In this document: in pieces, positions 42,948 through 51,354 of the stretch
How the letters are laid out: every line of letters begins with the position of its first letter
How positions within the stretch are numbered: position 1 is the first letter of the stretch
DNA from: Rhizocola hellebori
GTDB taxonomy: Bacteria; Actinomycetota; Actinomycetes; Mycobacteriales; Micromonosporaceae
Direction: 5' to 3'
Assembly: GCF_016862955.1 (NCBI RefSeq)
Contig: NZ_BONY01000060.1
Span: 1 to 55,823 of the forward strand
DNA length: 55,823 bases
Notes under the pieces: generated by a model
The model's input: the letters and a program-made list of their open reading frames with translations, nothing else
Databases searched by the model: none
What the model was told of the DNA's origin: nothing
Translations under genes and position numbers: made by a program

Positions 42948-43994
42948 GTGCAGGCTTTGATGGTCACTCCCCGGGTCGCGAACAGCGCTCATTTGGCTGA
43001 GATTCCTTCTCCGGTACCAGAAGATGGCTGGCTTTTGGTCAGAGGAGTCGCGATTGGAGTCTGCGGCACCGACCGGGAGATAGTCGCCGGTGACTACGGC
43101 ACGCCGCCGCCCGGCCATGCCCATCTAGTGCTCGGCCACGAGTCGCTCGGCCGGGTCGAGCAGGCGCCGGCCGCAAGCGGTTTCGCCGTCGGCGACCTCG
43201 TCGCCGGTGTGGTCCGCCGGCCCGATCCGGTGCCGTGCGGGGCTTGCGCGCAAGGCGAGTTCGACATGTGCCGCAACGGTCAATACACCGAGCGGGGCAT
43301 CAAGAACCTCGACGGATTCGCCAGCCAGTGGTGGACAATCGAGCCCGGTTACGCGGTCAAAGTCCCTGCCGCGCTTGGCATTGCCGGGGTGCTGGTGGAA
43401 CCCACCTCGGTGGTGGCCAAAGCGTGGGACCAGATCGAGAGGATCGGCGCGCGCTCGTGGTTCGACCCGAAACGGGTGCTGGTCACCGGAGCGGGCCCGA
43501 TCGGCCTGCTGGCCGCCCTGCTCGGTGTGCAGCGCGGCCTGGAGGTGCACGTGCTGGACAGAGCCACCGCGGGCGTCAAACCCGAAGCGGTGCAAGCCCT
43601 TGGCGCCACCTACCACAGCGACCCGGTCGAACAGGTGGCCACCCGGCTCAATCCCGACATCATCATCGAGGCCACCGGGGCGGCGCAGGTGGTCATCGAC
43701 GTCATCTCCCATAACGCCCCCTACGGCATCGTCTGCCTCACCGGCGTCTCGCCGTCGGGCCGGCTGCTGCCCCTCGACGCGGGTCTGGTCAACCGCAACA
43801 TCGTGCTGGACAACGATGTCGTCGTAGGTTCGGTCAACGCGGGCCTTCGCCATTACGAAGCCGCGGTGCAAGCCCTCGCGCTGGCCGATCCGGCATGGCT
43901 GGCCCGGCTTCTCACCCGTCAGGTCCCCCTGGATCGCTTCCCGGAAGCCCTTGCCGCACAACAGGAAGACATCAAGGTGGTGCTCACGCTCTGA
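42948..43994 (+). CDS. Zinc-dependent glucose 1-dehydrogenase-like MDR enzyme
   Basis: The 348-aa medium-chain dehydrogenase has GVCGTDREI and GHESLGRV (catalytic zinc ligands), the structural zinc cluster PCGACAQGEFDMC with four-cysteine spacing, and the nucleotide loop VTGAGPIGLLAALLG. The C-terminus resembles the glucose dehydrogenase (Glu_dehyd_C) type. It would oxidise glucose or a related aldose to the lactone with NAD(P). The GTG start at 42948 is chosen because family members start close to the QALMVTP segment. It lies 12 bp after galE and is probably co-transcribed. Confidence 0.87.
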   Translation: MQALMVTPRVANSAHLAEIPSPVPEDGWLLVRGVAIGVCGTDREIVAGDYGTPPPGHAHLVLGHESLGRVEQAPAASGFAVGDLVAGVVRRPDPVPCGACAQGEFDMCRNGQYTERGIKNLDGFASQWWTIEPGYAVKVPAALGIAGVLVEPTSVVAKAWDQIERIGARSWFDPKRVLVTGAGPIGLLAALLGVQRGLEVHVLDRATAGVKPEAVQALGATYHSDPVEQVATRLNPDIIIEATGAAQVVIDVISHNAPYGIVCLTGVSPSGRLLPLDAGLVNRNIVLDNDVVVGSVNAGLRHYEAAVQALALADPAWLARLLTRQVPLDRFPEALAAQQEDIKVVLTL

Positions 43995-44035
43995 CCCCAG
44001 GGTTGCGGACTTAGTTGATGTAGTGCAAGATGGAC

Positions 44036-44067
44036 GCGGCACGGCGACCTCGGCCCAGTCGTGCCGC
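44036..44067 (+). promoter_or_regulatory. Inverted repeat in the leader of the small coiled-coil gene
   Basis: GCGGCACG (44036-44043) and CGTGCCGC (44060-44067) form a perfect 8-bp inverted repeat with a 16-nt loop, 38 bp before the start codon. No U-run follows, so a leader structure or operator is more likely than a terminator for the dehydrogenase gene. Confidence 0.35.
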
Positions 44068-44104
44068 TGTTATCAGTTGCACCACACGAAGCAGGAGGAA
44101 ACAA

Positions 44105-44437
44105 ATGGAGAACCCCGCCGCCACGCTCCCCGCCGAGGCAGAGACGTTGGTGCTCGGGTTTGGCCAGTGGGTCAACCGGGTGGAAACCGGGCTCGCGCAG
44201 CTGCCGGGCATCGCGATCGCCGCCACCGAAGCGCTGAAAGATTTGCGCGACTTCCGCCACGAGACCACCGCAAACTTCAAAGCCGTCGACGCCCGCTTCG
44301 AAATGGTCGAAGCCCGCCTCCGCAACATGGACGGACGCCTGGGGAACGTGGAGGGACGTCTGGGGAACGTGGAGAGCTTGTTGGTGAAGATCGCCGCCAA
44401 GCTGGACATCGCTCCGGCCAATCCATCCCTAACCTAA
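44105..44437 (+). CDS. Small coiled-coil protein of unknown function
   Basis: The 110-aa protein starts at an ATG with AGGAGG six bases upstream. Residues about 40-100 are a continuous amphipathic helix with heptad-like periodicity and internal repeats (RFEMVEARLRNMD, RLGNVEG, RLGNVES), giving a predicted coiled coil. There are no cysteines, signal peptide or membrane segment. I do not recognise a family. It is monocistronic, followed by a bidirectional terminator. Confidence 0.75.
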   Translation: MENPAATLPAEAETLVLGFGQWVNRVETGLAQLPGIAIAATEALKDLRDFRHETTANFKAVDARFEMVEARLRNMDGRLGNVEGRLGNVESLLVKIAAKLDIAPANPSLT

Positions 44438-44456
44438 TCGTCTTGGATCGATACTG

Positions 44457-44486
44457 ATGGCCGCCCGGTTTGCGCCGGGCGGCCAT
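44457..44486. terminator. Bidirectional hairpin terminator between convergent genes
   Basis: A perfect 12-bp inverted repeat (44457-44468 with 44475-44486, 6-nt loop) lies between the convergent coiled-coil and hydrolase genes. There is no long U-run on either side, but position and stem strength support shared termination. Confidence 0.7.
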
Positions 44487-44490
44487 CTTG

Positions 44491-45321
44491 TCAGCTGCGC
44501 ACGACCTCGCGCAGGCGGGCGTTGAACCCGGCCGGGTCCTCGGCGAAGCCTATGTGGCCGCCGGGGAACAGGGTTGGTTCGATGCCGATTTCCTCGGCGA
44601 GCGCCTGAGATGTCCGGTCGCAGAGCTGACCCCCCGATTCTTCGCCGATACCGACGATGACCTGGTTTGAGGCCGAACGCAGTGCGGCGAAGTCCGGCCG
44701 GAACCGCGTGGTCTCGCGCAGCATGCGCGCGAATTGGAAATGCTCATCGGCCCGGGCCTGTGGGCCCGGGTCCCCGCCGAACATGGCCTCGAACATCTGG
44801 TCCGGCATGAAAATGTTGGCCATCTTGAGGAACTGCTGCCAGGCCACGCGACGGTCGCCCGCGAGATAGGTGGCGATCATTTCCTCGGTCTGGCTCCACA
44901 GCGCTTCCCGATCGGGCAGCAGCTCATTGAGCGGCGGTTCGTGGGCGATGCCGACGTGCACCTGTTCCGGGTGGGCCTGCACCAGCGCCAGCACGCTGAC
45001 CGCGCCGCCGCTGGAGCCAAGGACCGCGGCTGGACCGGCATCGAGCTGGGCGATCAGCGCCGAGAGGTCCTCGGCCCGCTGCTGTGGGGTGCTGTCCTTC
45101 TCCCGGTCGCCGACCGAGCTGCGGTTGATGCCCCGCGGGTCGGTGGTGACCACGGTGTGATCCACGGCAAGCAGATCGGCCAGCGGCGCGAAAGGATGGG
45201 CGTCCATCGGGGCTCCAACGAGGACAACCAAGGGCCCCTGGCCTCGTACTTCGTAATAAAGGCGGGCGTCGGCAACCTCAAGGACCGCGGTAGTGACGGG
45301 AACAGTCGATTGGTAGTTCAT
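44491..45321 (-). CDS. Alpha/beta hydrolase
   Basis: The 276-aa protein has the fold's landmarks: LVGAPMDAHPF (oxyanion region), TTDPRGINRSS, the nucleophile elbow GSSGG (GxSxG) and GGHIGF with the catalytic His. Such enzymes hydrolyse esters, epoxides or similar substrates; nothing indicates the natural one. It is divergent from the ECF sigma gene with only 38 bp between start codons, so both promoters overlap and the hydrolase may be a target of that sigma factor. Confidence 0.85.
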   Translation of the reverse strand: MNYQSTVPVTTAVLEVADARLYYEVRGQGPLVVLVGAPMDAHPFAPLADLLAVDHTVVTTDPRGINRSSVGDREKDSTPQQRAEDLSALIAQLDAGPAAVLGSSGGAVSVLALVQAHPEQVHVGIAHEPPLNELLPDREALWSQTEEMIATYLAGDRRVAWQQFLKMANIFMPDQMFEAMFGGDPGPQARADEHFQFARMLRETTRFRPDFAALRSASNQVIVGIGEESGGQLCDRTSQALAEEIGIEPTLFPGGHIGFAEDPAGFNARLREVVRS

Positions 45322-45359
45322 GCACCAGTGACTCCGGCGCTGGGGCAGAATCGTCGCTC

Positions 45360-46385
45360 GTGAGCAAAGTTTTTTCGCAGCAGGTCAGCCAGGGCGACGA
45401 TCTGGAGCTGGCCCGGCGGGGCGACGGCGCCGCTTTCTCCCGTCTGGTGGAGCCGTTGCGCTCGCTGCTGCTCGCTCACTGCTACCGCATGCTCGGCTCG
45501 GCCCACGACGCCGACGATGCGCTGCAGGAGGCGCTGCTGCGGGCGTGGCGCGGGATCGAGCGCTTTGAGGCGCGCAGCTCGTTGCGCTCTTGGCTGTACA
45601 CAGTGGCCACCCGCGCTTGCCTGGACGCGATTGAGGCACGCGGCAAGCGGGCGCTGCCGGTCGACCTCGGCCCGTCCAGCGACCGCGCGATGATCGGAGA
45701 GCGGCCGCTGACCGAGGTCGCCTGGCTCGGCCCCTATCCCGGCGCCGGGCTGGACACACCGTCCGCCCCGGGTGCGCGTTACGAACAGCGCGAGGCCGTC
45801 GAGCTGGCCTTCGTCGCCGCGATGCAGCATCTGGCGGGTAATCAGCGGGCGGCGCTGCTGCTGGTCGAGGTGCTCGGGTTCACCGCGGGCGAGGTCGCCA
45901 CCATGATGGACACCTCGGTCACCTCGGTGCACAGCGCGCTGGCCCGGGCACGGCGGATCATCACGGAGAAGGTGCCCGCCACCAGCCAGCAGCTGACGCT
46001 GCGCAAGATCGGGGACGCCCGCGTGCGCGAGCTGGTGTCCGGATACTCCACCGCGCTCGAAAACGGTGACGCCAAAGCCTTGATCGCGTTGCTGACCAAG
46101 GATGTCACCTGGTCGATGCCGCCGCTGAGGCACTGGTACGCCGGCCTGGACGCCGCCATGGATTTCGCCCGCGAGCTGCCCCTGAGCCGGTGCGGTTCGT
46201 GGCGTCACCTAGCCACGCAAGCCAACGGCCAGCCCGCGGTGGCGAGCTATCTGTGGGACGGGCAGAGCCATGCCGCCTGGTCGATCGATGTGCTGACCTT
46301 GCGCGATGGGCTCATCGGCGAGATAACCTCGTTCGTCGACGCCGGCCTCTTTGGACTCTTTGGGCTGCCCGCCCGGCTGCCCTGA
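45360..46385 (+). CDS. ECF sigma factor with SnoaL-like C-terminal domain (SigG/SigX5 type)
   Basis: The 341-aa protein has region 2 (DADDALQEALLRAWRGIERFE, LRSWLYTVATRACLD), region 4 (LAGNQRAALLLVEVLGFTAGEVATMM, SVTSVHSALARARR) and a C-terminal SnoaL-like/NTF2 domain (about 220-335; GYSTALENGDAKALIALLTKDVTWSMPP). ECF factors with this tail usually lack a separate anti-sigma factor and are controlled by the tail, and none is encoded nearby. The GTG start has an AGAATC element 8 nt upstream and no Shine-Dalgarno sequence, so it may be leaderless. Confidence 0.88.
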   Translation: MSKVFSQQVSQGDDLELARRGDGAAFSRLVEPLRSLLLAHCYRMLGSAHDADDALQEALLRAWRGIERFEARSSLRSWLYTVATRACLDAIEARGKRALPVDLGPSSDRAMIGERPLTEVAWLGPYPGAGLDTPSAPGARYEQREAVELAFVAAMQHLAGNQRAALLLVEVLGFTAGEVATMMDTSVTSVHSALARARRIITEKVPATSQQLTLRKIGDARVRELVSGYSTALENGDAKALIALLTKDVTWSMPPLRHWYAGLDAAMDFARELPLSRCGSWRHLATQANGQPAVASYLWDGQSHAAWSIDVLTLRDGLIGEITSFVDAGLFGLFGLPARLP

Positions 46386-46447
46386 TCGGCTTCGGCACGT
46401 TAGGATCCCTCTCCAGCGGGGGGATCACGCCGAGCAAAGAAGGTCCA

Positions 46448-48664
46448 ATGAAGAGCCGAAGCCTGTCGATCCGTGCGCGGATTCTCATCCTGCTGCTGGC
46501 CCCATTGCTGCCCCTGCTTGGCATCTGGTTCTTCAGCACCAACGAATCGTTCGGCTCCGCGCTCGATCTGCTTGACAGCCGGACCACCGCCGACGACGCC
46601 GGAGTTCCGGCTAACGTAGTCGTCGAAGCGATCCAGGCGGAACGCAAACTCTCGATGGTCCATCTTGGCAAGACGCCGCCGCCGGTGCTGGTGGCGCAGC
46701 GGCAGAAGACCGATGAGGCGATCGCCTACTTCCAGCGCGTGTCGTCCAGCGCCCGGCTGCGCGAGGCGGCCACCCCGCTGACGATGCAGCACCTTGGCCG
46801 GCTCAACGAGGTGCTGGACAGGATTAACGTCACGCGCACCGGGATAGATGAGGGTCGCTACACCCGGGTACAGACGATGGCGAATTTCAACGAAATCATC
46901 GACCGTGCCTACGCCATGTACAGCTCGATCGGTGGCGTCAACGACCAGGAGCTGGCCCGGCAGGCCAGCACCATCATCGCGCTCACCGAGGCACGCGACA
47001 TGCTCAAGCGTGAGGACGCGCTCGTCACGGGCATGCTGGTGGCCGGGGTCACCACCATCCCCGAGATTGTCGAGATGGTGCAAGCCATCGGCCTGAACCG
47101 CTACCTGCTCGCCAACGCGACACGCAACCTGCCGGCCCAGGACCAGGCGGCCTATCAGGAGCTGGTTTCCGGTGTGCCGTACCAGAACCTGCGCTCGATG
47201 GAGGAGAGGCTGATCGCGCAGACCTCGCCTCGCCTGCCGTTGCCGATCGACGCCACGTGGTGGCAAGCCACCTTCGAGGAGGTCGACCGTCAGCTGTTCG
47301 AGCTGGGCGACGTCGCTACCCAGCGCACCATCGCCGCCGCCACGACGACCGCGATCGGCGTCCTGTTGCGCCTGGCGGTCGCGGGCGGGCTCGGGCTGAT
47401 CGTCATCATCATTCTGATCACGATCTCGATCCGGATCGCGCGCACGCTGATCCGCCGCATCACCGAGGTGCGGCTGCGCGCCCTCGATCTGGCGCACAAC
47501 AGCCTGCCCCAAGTCGTTGTCCGCCTTAGACAGGGCGAAAAGGTGGAGGTTCCGCCCATACCGGAGCCGGAAGCCGACGAGCTCGGCCAGCTGAGCAACG
47601 CGTTCGAAGCGGTGCACCACACCGCGGTCGAGTCCGCGGTGCAGGAGGCCGCCCTGCGCACCGGTCTGAACCAGGTCTTCCTCAACATCGGCCGGCGCAG
47701 CCAGACTCTGGTCCACCGGCAACTGTCGCTTTTGGAGACAATGGAGCGGCGCGTCACCGATCCGAGTGAACTTGAAGAGATTTATCGCGTCGACCATCTA
47801 GCCGTTCGGATGCGCCGCTACGCCGAAGACCTGGTGATCCTCGCCGGTGCGGTACCAGGCCGGGGCTGGCGTTATCCCGTGCCACTGTCCGATGTGCTCC
47901 GCTCCGCTATGTCCGAAGTGGAGGATTACACCCGGGTCAGTGTTGTTTCGGTGCCTGAGGTTTCCCTCGCCGGACGCGCGGTGAGCGACGTGATCCACCT
48001 GATCGCTGAGCTGCTGGAGAACGCCACCACCTTCTCCCCCAAGGACACCCAGGTCAAGCTCGTCGGCCAGGTGCTGCCCAACGGCTTCGCGGTGGAGATT
48101 GAGGACCGCGGCGTGGGCATGCCGTCGCAGGATCTGGCCGAGGCCAACGAGCGGCTGGCCAACCCGCCCGACTTCGACCCGGCGCGCAGCTCACGGCTGG
48201 GCCTGTTCGTGGTGGCCCGGCTCGCCGCGCGGCACGGCGTCAAGGTGTCGCTGCAGCCCTCGATCTATGGTGGCATCACCGCGGTGGCCCTGCTGCCCAA
48301 TGAGATCGTGGTCAAGAGAGTCAACGAGATGCCCGCCCTCACCGCGTCCTCGGCGGCCGCGACGATCATTGACGCCGAGCCGATGCTGGAGGACACCCAA
48401 GGCATGATGGCTATCGCGGCCACACCGTTGCCGCCCCGCCGGGAGCGGCAGATTGCCGCGGGCGTGGAAGGGCTTCCGGTGAGGTCGCGCCAGGCCAATC
48501 TGGTGCCCCAGTTGCGGGAGGCGCCGACGCCGGTGGCGCCATTGCCGGAGGTCACGCCCGCGCGTCCGGCCGAGGACACCCGTTCACTGCTCAGTGCACT
48601 TCAGGCCGGGGTAAGCCGGGGCCGGCAAGCCGCGGCCAACCAGAACGAGGAGGAAGGTCAATGA
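46448..48664 (+). CDS. cvnA: Conservon sensor kinase-like protein CvnA (NIT-HAMP-HATPase)
   Basis: The ATG at 46448 has GAAGG four bases upstream; the frame upstream is antisense noise. The 738-aa protein has a membrane helix at 10-30, a nitrate/nitrite-sensing-like extracellular region (about 45-295; AIQAERKLSM, LLANATRNLPAQDQ), a second membrane helix (about 305-335), a HAMP-like linker and a histidine-kinase core. QTLVHRQLSLLETMERR could hold the phosphoacceptor His, ELLENATTFSPKD is the N box and DRGVGM/RLGLFVVARLA the G boxes. The last about 110 residues are disordered. With the three next genes it forms a conservon, a membrane complex that couples a sensor to a small GTPase in actinobacteria. 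Confidence 0.92.
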   Translation: MKSRSLSIRARILILLLAPLLPLLGIWFFSTNESFGSALDLLDSRTTADDAGVPANVVVEAIQAERKLSMVHLGKTPPPVLVAQRQKTDEAIAYFQRVSSSARLREAATPLTMQHLGRLNEVLDRINVTRTGIDEGRYTRVQTMANFNEIIDRAYAMYSSIGGVNDQELARQASTIIALTEARDMLKREDALVTGMLVAGVTTIPEIVEMVQAIGLNRYLLANATRNLPAQDQAAYQELVSGVPYQNLRSMEERLIAQTSPRLPLPIDATWWQATFEEVDRQLFELGDVATQRTIAAATTTAIGVLLRLAVAGGLGLIVIIILITISIRIARTLIRRITEVRLRALDLAHNSLPQVVVRLRQGEKVEVPPIPEPEADELGQLSNAFEAVHHTAVESAVQEAALRTGLNQVFLNIGRRSQTLVHRQLSLLETMERRVTDPSELEEIYRVDHLAVRMRRYAEDLVILAGAVPGRGWRYPVPLSDVLRSAMSEVEDYTRVSVVSVPEVSLAGRAVSDVIHLIAELLENATTFSPKDTQVKLVGQVLPNGFAVEIEDRGVGMPSQDLAEANERLANPPDFDPARSSRLGLFVVARLAARHGVKVSLQPSIYGGITAVALLPNEIVVKRVNEMPALTASSAAATIIDAEPMLEDTQGMMAIAATPLPPRRERQIAAGVEGLPVRSRQANLVPQLREAPTPVAPLPEVTPARPAEDTRSLLSALQAGVSRGRQAAANQNEEEGQ

Positions 48665-49071
48665 CCAGACAGCAGAGCCAGGACTGGTTGCTCGACGACT
48701 TCGCCGAGCGGGTGCCCTCGGTGCGCCGGGCTGTGCTGCTTTCGGTCGATGGCCTGCTGATGGCTGCGACCGCCGGGTTGAGCCAGGCCGACGCGGAGCA
48801 CCTGGCCGCGTTGGCCGCGGGCTTCGCCAGCCTGGCCCGAAGCGCCGGCAAGCATCTGGGCGTCGGCTCGGCTCGCCAGTCCATTCTGGAGCTGGATTCC
48901 GCTTTCCTCCTGGTCACCAAGGCAGGCCCAGGCGCCTGCCTGGCGGTGCTCTGCGCGGCGGACTCCGACATCGGCATGGTCGGTTACGAGATGGCGCTGC
49001 TCATCGAGCGAATCGGCCACAACCTGGCCACGCCGCCACGGCCCGCGTCTGTCCCCGCCGATGTCCACTGA
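48661..49071 (+). CDS. cvnB: Roadblock/LC7-domain protein CvnB
   Basis: The 136-aa protein is a roadblock/LC7 domain of the type found in conservons (LLDDFAERVPSVRRAVLLSVDGLLMA, LGVGSARQSILELDSAFLLV). Its ATG overlaps the cvnA stop. Roadblock proteins regulate small GTPases, here CvnD. Confidence 0.93.
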   Translation: MTRQQSQDWLLDDFAERVPSVRRAVLLSVDGLLMAATAGLSQADAEHLAALAAGFASLARSAGKHLGVGSARQSILELDSAFLLVTKAGPGACLAVLCAADSDIGMVGYEMALLIERIGHNLATPPRPASVPADVH

Positions 49072-49459
49072 GGATGCCCCCGGCCCCGGCAACGTCCACG
49101 ACTGGCTCGACCAGGATGCCGGTCCGCTTGTGCGCTCCTATGCGCTCACCGGCGGGCGGGCCGGGCCGGGTGCCGAGACTTTTGACCTGCTCACCTATGT
49201 CGTCGCCATGACCGGCGCGGTGTCCCAGCTCGATGCTGTGGCGCAGCCCGAACACCACGCGATCCTGAAACGCGCCCACCAACCGGCTTCGGTCGCGGAG
49301 ATCGCATCGCACCTTTCCCGTCCGTTGGGGGTGGTCAGGGTCCTGCTCAACGACCTTGAGACCATGGGCGCGATAGCAAGATGCGCGAAATCACCCGCAG
49401 CAAGCCGGCCCGACGATCGCATCCTCCAGGCGGTAATTGATGGTCTTAGAGCAAGCTGA
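49061..49459 (+). CDS. cvnC: DUF742 protein CvnC
   Basis: The 132-aa protein matches DUF742: VRSYALTGGRAGPG near the N-terminus and a winged-helix-like second half (SVAEIASHLSRPLGVVRVLLNDLETMG). It overlaps cvnB by 11 bp and cvnD by 20 bp. It is the third conservon component, possibly linking GTPase and sensor; its biochemical role is unknown. Confidence 0.92.
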   Translation: MSTEDAPGPGNVHDWLDQDAGPLVRSYALTGGRAGPGAETFDLLTYVVAMTGAVSQLDAVAQPEHHAILKRAHQPASVAEIASHLSRPLGVVRVLLNDLETMGAIARCAKSPAASRPDDRILQAVIDGLRAS

Positions 49460-50021
49460 CGCAGGGCGAGGCAACGGCGCTTCGGCTCCCACCGCGTTGA
49501 AGATTCTGATCGCGGGCGGCTTCGGCGTGGGCAAGACCACTATGGTCGGTGCGGTCAGCGAAATCATGCCGCTGCACACCGAGGAGGTGCTCACCTCCGC
49601 CGGCGTGGCCTCCGACGATCTGTCCGGGGTGGAGGTGAAGACGACCACCACCGTCGCGATGGACTTCGGGCGCATCTGCATCGGGACAGAGCTGACCCTC
49701 TATCTGTTCGGCACCCCGGGCCAGGACAGGTTCTGGTTCCTCTGGGACGAGCTGGCCATCGGCGCGCTGGGCGCGGTGGTGCTCGCCGACGACCGGCGCT
49801 TGGCCGACTGTTTCCCGTCCATCGATTATTTCGAGCAGCGCGGCACCCCGTTTCTGGTCGCCATCAACAGGTTCCACGGCGAGCAGGCCTTCACCGTGGA
49901 GGCGGTGCGCTCCGCGTTGAATCTGGATGTGGGGGTACCGGTCATCGCCTGCGACGCCCGCGACAAGGTCTCCGGACGCCAGGTGCTCATCGAGCTGATC
50001 GAGCACATCCGCGCCAACTGA
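49440..50021 (+). CDS. cvnD: Small Arf-like GTPase CvnD
   Basis: The 193-aa protein has a P-loop GGFGVGKTTMV, a G2/G3 region with TTTTVAMDFG and FGTPGQDRFWFLWDEL, and AINRF at the G4 position in place of NKxD, a change usual for conservon GTPases. The ATG at 49440 is used; a TTG directly before it extends the frame. The stop codon directly abuts the stop of the convergent gene with no intergenic base. Confidence 0.92.
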   Translation: MVLEQADAGRGNGASAPTALKILIAGGFGVGKTTMVGAVSEIMPLHTEEVLTSAGVASDDLSGVEVKTTTTVAMDFGRICIGTELTLYLFGTPGQDRFWFLWDELAIGALGAVVLADDRRLADCFPSIDYFEQRGTPFLVAINRFHGEQAFTVEAVRSALNLDVGVPVIACDARDKVSGRQVLIELIEHIRAN

Positions 50022-51074
50022 TCAATAGATTGATGTGTGTACGTGGTTGGTGTGGTCACCCGCGGGATCGTCACCGCAGTTGGAGCCGGCCGAGTTGTAG
50101 GTGCGCCAGCCGGTGCCGACGTGCCAGATCCGGCAATACCAGACGACGTACATGACGGCCAAAGCGGAAGCGTTCTTGACGAAGAACGCGGCGAGCCGGT
50201 CGCCGTAGTCGCGGTTGCTTCCGCCGGCCGAACGGTTCTCGAACCCGCCGGAGAAGGCGGCCCAGTCGCAGGCGCGGCCCTTGGGGTGCTCGCCGTCGCC
50301 GCCTGAGCGGAAACATGAGACGTACCAATTGAATCCGGCCGCCTTGCCCTCGTTGAGAGCGTGGTTGGTGCGTGGCGTGATGCAGCCGTCGGCCGGGGTG
50401 GGATCGCTGATCGAGCAGCTTTCCTTGGGCCAGCTGCCGTCGGAGTTGCGCGGCGCGGGTTTGGCGGTGGCCGCGCCGCTGGTGTTCACGCTGGTGCGCT
50501 GCCCGCCACCGGCCGCGGTCAGCGCCGTTTCCGCGGCGAGTTTGCGTTTGGCCATCTCCGCGGTCTGGGCCACCTGCTCGGCGACCTCCTGGTCGATGTT
50601 GGACTTGGTGGCGGTCGCCTTGTGCTTGGCTTCGCTCAGCCGATCCAGGCTGCCCTGGTCGCGCTGGGTCATCCGGTCCAGCGCTTGGGCCCGCTGCAGA
50701 AAGTTGTCCTGGCTGGAGGCGTTGAGCATCGCCCCGATCACCCCGACGCGTCCGGTTTTGTAGGCCTCTCCCGCGTACTTGGCGAAATTTTGCTTTAGTC
50801 GCACCACGTCCGCTTCGGTCTGCTGCAGCAGGGTTTGCAGCTCCGCCTGGCGCGCCTTGGAGAGGTTGAGCTTCTCCTCGGCGGCGATGTACTCGCGGCC
50901 GGCCGTTTCGAGGTTGGACCGCAGGGTGGCCAGGGTGGGCGTGCCGGTCTCGTTCGGTGGTGGAGGGGTCGGTTCGGCGGCGATCGCGGCCGGCGCGCCG
51001 ATGGCGACGACTAGGGCGACAACGCTGGCGAGCACGAGGGCGAACGTGGACCGGGGGCGGTGTGAGGGCACCAT
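50022..51074 (-). CDS. Secreted coiled-coil protein with ARB_07466/VanY-like C-terminal domain
   Basis: The 350-aa protein has a signal peptide (about 1-32, cleavage near AIAA), a long coiled coil (about 45-180; LRSNLETAGREYIAAEEKL, AELQTLLQQTEADVVRLKQ) of the kind that regulates cell-wall hydrolases, a linker, and a C-terminal domain (about 210-350; RTNHALNEGKAAGFN, EHPKGRACDWAAF, YCRIWHVGTGWRTY, GDHTNHVHTS). The conserved His/Asp and Cys residues suggest a D,D-peptidase-like or ARB_07466-type fold. A leaderless start is likely: TAGGTT (complement of 51084-51089) is 9 nt before the ATG and no ribosome site is seen. It abuts cvnD tail to tail. Confidence 0.82.
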   Translation of the reverse strand: MVPSHRPRSTFALVLASVVALVVAIGAPAAIAAEPTPPPPNETGTPTLATLRSNLETAGREYIAAEEKLNLSKARQAELQTLLQQTEADVVRLKQNFAKYAGEAYKTGRVGVIGAMLNASSQDNFLQRAQALDRMTQRDQGSLDRLSEAKHKATATKSNIDQEVAEQVAQTAEMAKRKLAAETALTAAGGGQRTSVNTSGAATAKPAPRNSDGSWPKESCSISDPTPADGCITPRTNHALNEGKAAGFNWYVSCFRSGGDGEHPKGRACDWAAFSGGFENRSAGGSNRDYGDRLAAFFVKNASALAVMYVVWYCRIWHVGTGWRTYNSAGSNCGDDPAGDHTNHVHTSIY

Positions 51075-51354
51075 GATGCCCCGAACCTACCACCCCCGGC
51101 AGGGCGCATCCCTAAACTGCTCCCCTGTGGGGCGGCTGGCCATAGCGGTTGACCTGCCGATTGACGGCGGACGGTCGTGATCCGCAACATGTACGTGGGG
51201 TGTGGATGGCGGGGTCTGACGGCGCTCAGCCTGTTCCCTGTGGGCTGAGCGTTGGGGTTCGCCCTGTGTTGCGATGAACCGGCCGGTTCGCTCGTCGCAC
51301 GGGATCGTGAGTGAAGCCGAGCAAGGCCGATGATCTATAAAGGCAAACGCCCTC
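51075..51354. other. Intergenic region with a 9-bp inverted repeat
   Basis: No convincing gene lies in these 280 bp. It contains the leaderless promoter of the coiled-coil gene on its left side and a perfect 9-bp inverted repeat (51223-51231 with 51243-51251, 11-nt loop) that could end the GH51-GH43-GH39 transcript, although no U-run follows. No attachment site, tRNA or insertion-sequence end was recognised. Confidence 0.5.
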
